Part shown: one piece after another, positions 1 through 6,730 of the stretch
How the letters are laid out: each line of letters begins with the position of its first letter
Position numbering within the stretch: position 1 is the stretch's first letter
Assembly (NCBI GenBank): GCA_012799495.1
Contig: JAAZLD010000329.1
Coordinates: 1-7,220 of the forward strand
Direction of reading: 5' to 3'
DNA: 7,220 bases
Source of the DNA: Desulfitobacterium sp.
Lineage (GTDB): Bacteria; Bacillota; Desulfitobacteriia; Desulfitobacteriales; Desulfitobacteriaceae
Notes under the pieces: generated by a model
Told to the model about the DNA's origin: nothing
The model's input: the letters and a program-made list of their open reading frames with translations, nothing else
Databases searched by the model: none
Translations under genes and position numbers: made by a program

Positions 1-1372
1 TACAGGTTCGGTAATCTTTCAGACTATAGTGCCAAGGGATAAGAAGCTCACTATAACGTTGTTTTAATCTGTCTAGCATTAAAATCCCCTCTGGATCAAA
101 ATCACCAGAATAAAATATTTTAATACCACTTGCCGCAAGTTTATCAAGAAGAAGGAGGCTGGCAAGTTTGAATTGTCCATGAGTGCAGATTAGTGGTGGA
201 TTGGGAGGCCGTTCGGAAGCTTCTACCTGAATCATTTCAAGAGTTTCTTTATGAGCTTTTTCGCAATAATCCTCGAAGTGATCGATTAAAGCTGAGAAAA
301 CACCGGAGTTTTCCACTACGTAAACCCGGTCAAGTTTTGGGTCACCCGGAATAACCTTCCCTAATTTGACTATTTCTCTTAAAGGAAGATTAAGGGTTAC
401 TCGCTCAGTGTAAGCACTAGCCAGATAAGGGATTGCCTCTCCCCTACTCACCGGCTCTGACTTATATTCTGATTCATCTTCCCCTCGGGAAAAATGAGTA
501 TCCACACCTTCTGATCCAGAATAAGCTATAAGTCCGGTACAAGTTACGAAATTCCAGAGGTCATCTCGTAGAAGACCAAAGGAATAATAGAGTTCACTCA
601 GTTCTTCAGCTCCGGTTAAGATGCTTTGTGGACCTTGGGATGCTTGTGAGCCTTGTGAGATTTGAGAACCCTGAGTGTCCTGTGATTTCTCTGTTTCTTG
701 TGTTTCATGAGTTGTTAGACTCTCCTGACCTATCTTAGTGTAATAATCTCTTAGGTAGCGGAGAGCATGGATTAAAAGCCGCCCTGTCTCATTGTTTTGA
801 TCAAATCCATGAGGATCCTTGGTAATTTGCCGGGCAAAAACGGATAGGCGCTCCACTCGGGGGCGAGGTAGTCGACATAAAGCTTTGAGTATATATCCCA
901 GTTGAACTTTTAAGGTATTCGGTTCCCTATCATAGGCCATGTGAACCGGGCGAGTGCCTCTTTCTTTTTCCTTAATAGCTTGCAACCAGATCTGGCAGTA
1001 CTCATGGGGAAATGATGAAGTGAATCTAGCGAAGAATTCCTCTTTGGCTTTTTCTTTTTGGGCTATTTCTTCCTTCTTTCCCTGAAGAGGTTCCCCTGCT
1101 ATACCTTCCAATAAAGCCAGAGGAGGTATTTCCCCAAATCTTGTCTGTTCCAAAGCTTTGGCGAAATCCTCTAGGTAAATTGTGGCTGATTTTTGGCGGG
1201 AAAAGTCCTTTCGGAAAAAGGCTCCAAGAGCTTCACGTTCTTCCTCTTTTAATCCAGTAAGTTTTACTGAGCCACCCCAATGACCCAGACTCCGATACTT
1301 GGCCATCATTCCCCGCATAAGTCTGGTGAATCCTTTATTCTCTGTAAAATATTGAATTGCCTCATTTAGCAT
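1..1372 (-). CDS. jetD: JetD, Toprim nuclease subunit of type II Wadjet (C-terminus missing)
   Basis: The frame is open from the ATG at 1372-1370 to the left edge, giving 457 codons without a stop. The start is chosen because it overlaps the jetC stop (TAATG). The product begins MLNEAIQYFTENKGFTR and follows the TIGR02679 pattern: an N-terminal DNA-binding-type region (about 1-215), with LTGLKEEEREALG and ITKDPHGFD resembling conserved family segments, then LLRDDLWNFV (about 267-276) and a C-terminal Toprim domain from about 350. Toprim motifs are VVENSG (catalytic-type Glu354), CTHGQ (396-400) and GDFDPEG (423-429, with the metal-binding pair Asp424/Asp426). The last visible residues, IPWHYSLKDYR, match the family segment after the DxD, so roughly 50-80 residues are missing. 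Two inserts are unusual: a Q/S/T-rich linker (218-251) and an acidic stretch (285-312). By homology to topoisomerase VI subunit A and studied JetD proteins, it should be the metal-dependent nuclease that cuts DNA trapped by JetABC. The family is secure; activity is inferred. Confidence 0.93.
   Translation of the reverse strand, partial: MLNEAIQYFTENKGFTRLMRGMMAKYRSLGHWGGSVKLTGLKEEEREALGAFFRKDFSRQKSATIYLEDFAKALEQTRFGEIPPLALLEGIAGEPLQGKKEEIAQKEKAKEEFFARFTSSFPHEYCQIWLQAIKEKERGTRPVHMAYDREPNTLKVQLGYILKALCRLPRPRVERLSVFARQITKDPHGFDQNNETGRLLIHALRYLRDYYTKIGQESLTTHETQETEKSQDTQGSQISQGSQASQGPQSILTGAEELSELYYSFGLLRDDLWNFVTCTGLIAYSGSEGVDTHFSRGEDESEYKSEPVSRGEAIPYLASAYTERVTLNLPLREIVKLGKVIPGDPKLDRVYVVENSGVFSALIDHFEDYCEKAHKETLEMIQVEASERPPNPPLICTHGQFKLASLLLLDKLAASGIKIFYSGDFDPEGILMLDRLKQRYSELLIPWHYSLKDYRTC
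620..673 (-). repeat. Three tandem 18-bp units inside jetD encoding QGSQIS/QGSQAS/QGPQSI
   Basis: On the minus strand, units 673-656, 655-638 and 637-620 each encode a hexapeptide of pattern Q-G-S/P-Q-x-S/I. The units share the CA(A/G)GG start and a CAA at codon four and have diverged mostly at third positions. They form the end of a Gln/Ser/Thr-rich linker that starts near 721. The unit length is a multiple of three, so gain or loss of a unit keeps the frame. The likely origin is in-frame duplication in a flexible linker. Confidence 0.8.
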
Positions 1373-4300
1373 TATGCGATCAGCCTTTTCTTTTTCCCAT
1401 CCCAACTGTAACGGATCACGGTTACATAGGGGGCATTTTTCGGTCTGACTAACTCGGCTATGGCCAATTTTGATACGGTATCGTAATCTCCCCATAGGGC
1501 CTGGGAATTCATAATATAATTCAGTTCTAGTTTTTCTAGGAGGTCGAACATATCCCGGATATTATTTTCGTCAACTCCAGCAAAAGCTTCATCTAGAGTT
1601 ATGATCCGGGGAGCATCAGGACTAGCGTCAGAATAACGGGAATAAGCTGCTGAAAAAAGTGGTATATACATGGCCATGGCTTTTTCCCCGCCGCTGAATT
1701 TATTAAAGGCCCGGTCTGTTAGCTCTCGCCAGCTTTCCCCTTCTTTGAGATATAAGAGTCGGAATTCAAACCATTGACGATAGTCGAGAATTTCCTTGAT
1801 AATCTGGTGGAAGCTCTCACCAAAGCCCTTGATTTCCAGTTGCTCCTTGGCGCGTTCGATCTTAGCTCGGAAATGGTTTGTAATCTGAGACATATCACTT
1901 TCCTTTAAAAGCCTGGGATCAGTCTTCAGCAGTTCCACTAAGTTTTGAGTATCCATTTCCTCTTCATGTTCAGCTCTCCGTGGTTTCCAACGGATCCGCA
2001 AGCGGAGTCCACTTGAGGTGTCCCGTTCATCCATCAACTTATTCATCTCATCAACCCAATGCTCAGCTCGCTGAATCCGACTTCTTATAATCCGTCCCAC
2101 ACTGTTCATAATGATCTCTTCATAGAGCTCCCGGTCTTTATCATTAAGAAGCTGCTGTTGTAAGATTATATTTTGCTCTAATTGGTTACGTAAGTAAAAT
2201 GGATTCACTTGCTTGCCATTGTATTCTAGGACTAGTTGAACCCGCCGGGCCTTGAGATAAAGTTCTTCCCAGAGTTTACGCCATAATTCTGGTAGTTCCT
2301 TTTTAATATTTAGGTCTTCATCTTCCCGGTTGAAAATTGTCTTTTGGGTTAGACGGTACTCAACTAAATTACCGATTTCTCGGGTATAGGCTTCATTGAC
2401 TTTTTCTCTCAGGTTCTCCCGGTCTAGATTACGCCCACTTTCCCCAAGAGCTTTTTCCTTGAGTATTTGTTCAGCTCTTATAATAAGAGCTTTAAGTTCA
2501 TCCCCCTGGTTCTTACTCTCTTCAGATGTGCCATTTGACCTGTCCCCGTGGCTCGCTTGGAGGTTTTCTTCTTCCTGGAAGACTTTTGCCCATGCTAGTT
2601 GTAGGTCGTAAGCCAAGGTGCGGGCTTCTTGGGCTTTTTTGATCTGTTCTTCATAGTCCTTTGTTTTATTTTCTAAGTTAGAGATTTTGCGGATGGATTC
2701 TTCGATTTCTTTAGGGAGTTCCTCGAGGCGTTTGACTACATGGTTAATCTTTGCTCGTATTTCAGCTGCTCCTAGTTCTTTTAAGCGGCTTTCGATTAGT
2801 TCTAGGCTTTGCTTGATAGTCTGTAGTTCACTTTCGATACTGTTAATCTGACCTCGCAACTCATCAACTGCCTCACAGGTATCCTCCAAATAGGATCCTG
2901 TAACACCGATTTGCCCCTTAAGACCATGTTTTTGAGCATTGATGGTTACTAATTTACTTAGGCCATCTTGATATGAACCCATCAGGTCCCGGGCCTTTTC
3001 ATAGGTTGGGATATTTAGAGGGAGGGATAGGGACTTTGTCAGTTCTTTGACCTGGGCTTTTAATCCCCGCCATATGTCTAGAGTTTCTTTAAGTTTTTCA
3101 TCCTTCCGTAAGACATCTTTCTCCAAGTTCTTGACTTCCCGTCGAGCTTCGTCTAATAAGTCAAAGGCTTCACAGATAGCTTGTTCATTTGGTAAGGATT
3201 GATACTCTTCTTCCAAGGTAGAGCGTCTTTCCTTAAGAGTCCCCAGTTCTCCTTCTAATTCTAAGAGGATATCATTTAATTCTTCTTTTTGGGTCTCTAA
3301 CTTGGCAATTTCCCGCAAGCGAAGTTGGCGCCGGGCTTCTTTCCCGATATATTGGGAAACTTCTTCTTGAGGAGCATGTCCCTGGATCAGACCTATTCGA
3401 TAAGAGCCATCTGTCGCAACACCACTCCCTGCTTCTCCATCACTCAAGCCTTCCTTCACCAATATGCTGCGCAAGATATTATCCACATCAGATTCCTTTA
3501 CTCCACACTCCTCCCCCAAAGTTGGGTAAAGGTATTTAGCAAGAGTGTGGGCAAGGATCTGAGGATTGGGCTTGAGGATTCGGTCATAGGATAGATTTAG
3601 TTTCTCATGATATTCCTGAGGAATAATTAAAGCATCGAGAATTCCCATGTTCTTTAGAGCATTTTCTAAGCGTTCTCTTGTTTCCTCTGATATATCCTCC
3701 CGGAACTCCACCGCCCCATAAAAGGGCACAAAGGGGATCTTTTGTTTTGCTAAGTTATTTCGCGTTTCTTTAGTTAAAGGGTGGCGCTGAGGCTCTGGAT
3801 CTTTCATCTGACGCCAAACATTAATCTCCTCTTCTTTACCCTTAATTTCCTGGAGGATTTGCCTCCGTTCATGGGTAACTTCCAGGATTTCTTGGTCGAT
3901 CTCACCCCGGAATTTTTCCCAAGCTTCCCGGACAGGTTCCCTTAGTTGGTCTAAGTTCACACTTTCCGGATAAGAACGGGCATTTTGGGTCATGGTTTGC
4001 ATGGCAATATCCTCTAACCGTAATTCACGGTTATTTTCATGCCATGCAAAAAGGTTAGCAACCCAGCCTCTTCGCTCTTCTTCTAAAAGTTCATTCCATT
4101 TTTTCTCCTGATACTGAGCTTCATCCCAAGCTTTTTTCGCATCTCCTAATTCAATTTCCGCCTCTTGATATTTCTCCTTTGCTTGTTCCTCTTTCCGTAA
4201 AGACTGAATCACTCTATCTAGTAGATTGTAATAATCCTTAGTCTCCTTTTGCCAGAGAGCAAAAGAATAGTCTGCATCCTGTTTCTCGAATTCATGAGCT

Positions 4301-5541
4301 GCTACTTCATGATTATAAAACTCTGCTTCCGCAGCATAGTAATCTAGTTCATCTAGTTCTTCCTGGATCTCCTTGATTAATTCTCTTTCCTGAGTTTCCA
4401 GGGAAGTTAATTTATCTCTTAGATCCCTTTCTTGCTTTGTTTTTTCATCTAAAGACCTTTTTTTATCAGATAGCTCTTGAAGGTATTTGTTTTTCCTTTC
4501 TATGAGCCCGAGCTTTTCTCTTTCTGCCTTAAAAACATCATGGCTTTCTAAGGATTCCTTTTCCTTTGTTAGGATCCTTTGCTCCCGTCTCAATTCTTCT
4601 TCAAGATCCCGGAGTTCAGACAAAGCAGCTAGATTTTCAACCTGCTCAATTTTCAAATCTTCATAGGACTGGGTTAATTCTTCATAGCGCTTAGCTCCTT
4701 CGACAAGGCCACCAGCCTTTTCCATTAAAACTACTCGATTATAGGACTCATAATGACGGACCAAACGCTTGAGAGACTCTTCTTCTTTTTCTAATTGATC
4801 CAGCTGGCTTTTTATTTGATCCATGTTTTCAATAGTATCAGAGAGAGGTCTCAACTCTTCATCGGCAATGGAAGGCAAGGATTCATTCAGAATATCGTAG
4901 ACCACTGTAGGGCGAAACTCTTTGGAAAGCTTCGGACTGCGCAATTGAATAAGAAGCTTAATCAGATCATTAAAATCGTCAATACTTTTAAAACCAAAGA
5001 GATGGCGATTGACCCGTTCCATATATTCTTGCTGAGTCCTAAGAACTTCTCCTCCCTCTCCTATAACATTAGTCAGCTCTCGACGAGTGAGAGGTATTTT
5101 ATCTAATTCTCCATCTAAGGTGCGCTCTGTTTTATAAAGCTTAATCTCTTTGCCAATCCGGCGATTGTCCATAATAATAAAACCCCAGGAATCCAAAGGG
5201 CTATGGCGTTTAGCTTTTAAGCCCATCCCTGTTGTGAGATATTGCTCTGTACCTGGCCGCTGGTATTCTAAATAAAGATACCCTGTCCGCTCATCCAGAT
5301 CTGATACTTCCTTTTCTCCCAGAAGATAGTCCTCCATCCTGCGGGCTCTGGAGCCAAAAGGATCCAGGCGATCTGGAGACTTACGGCCATCTAGGAGCAC
5401 AGGGATCAAACTTTGCATGGTGACAGATTTCCCGGAGCCATTAGAACCTCGGAGGAGCAGTTTCCCATCGGCAAAGTGAAATTCTTCTTCATCATAGTAC
5501 CAAAAATTAAATAAACCAGCCCTTGCTAACTGCCAGCCCAT
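1372..5541 (-). CDS. jetC: JetC, SMC/MukB-like ATPase of type II Wadjet
   Basis: This complete 1389-residue protein is of usual TIGR02680 length. It is the motor that by homology hydrolyses ATP to extrude DNA loops with JetA and JetB. The N-terminal head lobe carries Walker A GSNGSGKS (32-39). A long Lys/Glu-rich coiled coil spans about 235-590. A conserved globular middle segment, probably hinge-like, spans about 600-745 (VPFYGAVEF, GILDALIIP, YIGKEARRQ). A returning coil runs from about 745 to 1150. The C-terminal head lobe starts with a DTSSGLRLRIRW segment, followed by the ABC signature FSGGEK (1282-1287) and Walker B IITLDEAF with Asp1317 and catalytic Glu1318, then D-loop Asp1324. NYIMNSQALWGDYD occupies the position where many ABC ATPases have the H-loop. 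The start is ATG one base after the jetB stop, with a purine-rich ribosome binding site. A hydrophilic 18-residue break (997-1014) interrupts the second coil. All ATPase residues look intact. SbcC or MukB itself is excluded by the DUF2397/DUF2398 partners. Confidence 0.95.
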   Translation of the reverse strand: MGWQLARAGLFNFWYYDEEEFHFADGKLLLRGSNGSGKSVTMQSLIPVLLDGRKSPDRLDPFGSRARRMEDYLLGEKEVSDLDERTGYLYLEYQRPGTEQYLTTGMGLKAKRHSPLDSWGFIIMDNRRIGKEIKLYKTERTLDGELDKIPLTRRELTNVIGEGGEVLRTQQEYMERVNRHLFGFKSIDDFNDLIKLLIQLRSPKLSKEFRPTVVYDILNESLPSIADEELRPLSDTIENMDQIKSQLDQLEKEEESLKRLVRHYESYNRVVLMEKAGGLVEGAKRYEELTQSYEDLKIEQVENLAALSELRDLEEELRREQRILTKEKESLESHDVFKAEREKLGLIERKNKYLQELSDKKRSLDEKTKQERDLRDKLTSLETQERELIKEIQEELDELDYYAAEAEFYNHEVAAHEFEKQDADYSFALWQKETKDYYNLLDRVIQSLRKEEQAKEKYQEAEIELGDAKKAWDEAQYQEKKWNELLEEERRGWVANLFAWHENNRELRLEDIAMQTMTQNARSYPESVNLDQLREPVREAWEKFRGEIDQEILEVTHERRQILQEIKGKEEEINVWRQMKDPEPQRHPLTKETRNNLAKQKIPFVPFYGAVEFREDISEETRERLENALKNMGILDALIIPQEYHEKLNLSYDRILKPNPQILAHTLAKYLYPTLGEECGVKESDVDNILRSILVKEGLSDGEAGSGVATDGSYRIGLIQGHAPQEEVSQYIGKEARRQLRLREIAKLETQKEELNDILLELEGELGTLKERRSTLEEEYQSLPNEQAICEAFDLLDEARREVKNLEKDVLRKDEKLKETLDIWRGLKAQVKELTKSLSLPLNIPTYEKARDLMGSYQDGLSKLVTINAQKHGLKGQIGVTGSYLEDTCEAVDELRGQINSIESELQTIKQSLELIESRLKELGAAEIRAKINHVVKRLEELPKEIEESIRKISNLENKTKDYEEQIKKAQEARTLAYDLQLAWAKVFQEEENLQASHGDRSNGTSEESKNQGDELKALIIRAEQILKEKALGESGRNLDRENLREKVNEAYTREIGNLVEYRLTQKTIFNREDEDLNIKKELPELWRKLWEELYLKARRVQLVLEYNGKQVNPFYLRNQLEQNIILQQQLLNDKDRELYEEIIMNSVGRIIRSRIQRAEHWVDEMNKLMDERDTSSGLRLRIRWKPRRAEHEEEMDTQNLVELLKTDPRLLKESDMSQITNHFRAKIERAKEQLEIKGFGESFHQIIKEILDYRQWFEFRLLYLKEGESWRELTDRAFNKFSGGEKAMAMYIPLFSAAYSRYSDASPDAPRIITLDEAFAGVDENNIRDMFDLLEKLELNYIMNSQALWGDYDTVSKLAIAELVRPKNAPYVTVIRYSWDGKKKRLIA
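1384..1389 (-). promoter_or_regulatory. Weak ribosome binding site of jetD
   Basis: AAAAGG on the minus strand lies 11 bases before the jetD ATG, inside the last codons of jetC. It is weaker and farther away than the sites of jetB and jetC. With the TAATG overlap this suggests that jetD translation depends largely on ribosomes finishing jetC, which would keep the nuclease subunit low. The dependence is an inference. Confidence 0.45.
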
Positions 5542-5542
5542 G

Positions 5543-6730
5543 TTATTCTTCCTTCCTTTCTAATTTAGACCAAAAACCTTCGGGATAGTCTCCAATGAGC
5601 CGTCCTAAAGCCGGGAGTAGAAAAATGATCTGTTCATCCTTACTAACCTTGACAAATTTCCACTCTTTAAGAAAGTCCAAAAATTCTGTTGCGGTATTTT
5701 TAATCAGACCTTCCCGATAGTGCTTACTCCAGCCGGAGCTGTATTTCTCATGGCAATATTTAACCCCTTGTTCAAATTCCAAAGAAGTAATCCCTATTCG
5801 GCCATAACTATCGGGAACCCAATGCTCCTTTTCTATTTGTTCTCGTGTATAAGCACTAAATTGCAAAGTTATATCAGAAAGATTCTTTTGATTCGGAAAA
5901 AGGGTAAAGATGGAGCGAGGTTCCGGAGAAACCAACAATGCTGTATTCTTATAAACTTCCAGCTGAAGACCCGTATGAGTCTCCAAATCTTCCTGTAACC
6001 GGCCCCGAAAATTACGTAAGTAGAGAAAGTCTGCTTCTTCTGTTTCCTCCTGATACATCACCGGTGAAAGAAGGAGCTGCCGATACACTCGATTACGACG
6101 GCGTGGACCAGTTAACTCATCTTCCCCTTCCAAACGATCTGCATTCAAAATATCTGCCATACTATTAAATTGTTGCAGATCCTTGGGATAGGTACGCATA
6201 AAATAGCGAGCTACCACGGACACTTCATAGAGGACCTCTGTCTCCTCACTCATATTAAAAGAGGAAGTATCTCCATCTACTACAGCCAATATCCCCAATT
6301 CCACCAAATAACTCAACACCCGAACTAAAGCTTTCCGGTGCTCATAATTACGCCAATCCAAATTATCTTCACCAGGATAAAGGCCTTGAATCTCAGAACA
6401 AAGATCTGACAAAATGAATTGTTCATAGCCAGTTAGACCCTCAATATAAGCCATAACACAGCAAAGGATGACATAATCCCGGGGACTTTGAAAAGACTCA
6501 ATCCCCATCCAAGGCTCAGGCCGAGGGGGAATCTTTTCCAGTTTGGCAAAATGGCGATGAACAATTAGCTGATAGCCTAGCTTATCCAGGAGATAGTTCT
6601 TTAAAGCGCTTTCTCGTTCCTGAATCATCTGATAGGTTTCCGGATCTTTCTCTCGCAGGATCCAAAAGTTTTCTAGAAGAGTGATTAAGGCTTCCCGGGC
6701 AACCTCATCGAATCCTTTTTTCCCTCTCAT
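5543..6730 (-). CDS. jetB: JetB, KITE (MukE-like) subunit of type II Wadjet, DUF2398 family
   Basis: This complete 395-residue protein is of normal length for TIGR02678/DUF2398. Family-like segments appear in order: SPRDYVILCCVMAYIEGLTG (about 82-101), RKALVRVLSYLVELGILAVV (about 130-149) followed by DGD, RVYRQLLLSPVMYQEE (about 212-227), and YLRNFRGRLQEDLETHTGL (about 236-255). The middle part looks like a helical winged-helix-type fold, as expected for KITE/MukE proteins that dimerise, bind the kleisin JetA and contact DNA. I see no signal peptide, membrane segment or catalytic motif, consistent with a cytoplasmic structural subunit. The start at 6730 is supported by a GGAGG site 7 bases upstream and by the ATGA overlap with jetA. 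The reading ends in TAA one base before jetC. The function is by homology; the family assignment rests on motif recognition and on position. Confidence 0.92.
   Translation of the reverse strand: MRGKKGFDEVAREALITLLENFWILREKDPETYQMIQERESALKNYLLDKLGYQLIVHRHFAKLEKIPPRPEPWMGIESFQSPRDYVILCCVMAYIEGLTGYEQFILSDLCSEIQGLYPGEDNLDWRNYEHRKALVRVLSYLVELGILAVVDGDTSSFNMSEETEVLYEVSVVARYFMRTYPKDLQQFNSMADILNADRLEGEDELTGPRRRNRVYRQLLLSPVMYQEETEEADFLYLRNFRGRLQEDLETHTGLQLEVYKNTALLVSPEPRSIFTLFPNQKNLSDITLQFSAYTREQIEKEHWVPDSYGRIGITSLEFEQGVKYCHEKYSSGWSKHYREGLIKNTATEFLDFLKEWKFVKVSKDEQIIFLLPALGRLIGDYPEGFWSKLERKEE
5548..5557 (-). promoter_or_regulatory. Ribosome binding site of jetC
   Basis: The purine run AGGAAGGAAG on the minus strand sits inside the last codons of jetB; its second GG ends 9 bases before the ATG at 5541. 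It supports this start for jetC. Confidence 0.7.

Noticed and set aside
2396..2611. Plus-strand open frame of 71 codons
   Set aside because: It lies antisense to the JetC coiled coil; its Ser/Phe/Leu-rich composition is the mirror of Glu/Lys-rich codons. No family match recognised.
3325..3594. Plus-strand open frame of 89 codons
   Set aside because: Antisense shadow of the conserved middle region of JetC; no recognisable domain.
4458..4464. A7 run on the coding strand of jetC as a programmed frameshift site
   Set aside because: The run codes D-K-K-R within a continuous 1389-residue frame, I see no convincing downstream stem, and the other frames do not continue into a meaningful product.
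4795..5106. Plus-strand open frame of 103 codons
   Set aside because: Antisense to the N-terminal part of jetC; no recognised protein features, and the opposing gene is certain.
5540..5545. Terminator or promoter between jetB and jetC
   Set aside because: Only one base separates the genes, and no inverted repeat followed by a T-run is visible on the coding strand.
5720..6168. Two overlapping plus-strand open frames (5720-5998 and 5938-6168)
   Set aside because: Both lie antisense to jetB, overlap each other in different frames and show no protein-like features.
1372..6730. Housekeeping MukBEF or SbcCD system
   Set aside because: The heads and coils are similar, but the partners are DUF2397/DUF2398 proteins and a Toprim nuclease, not MukF/MukE or an SbcD metallophosphatase.
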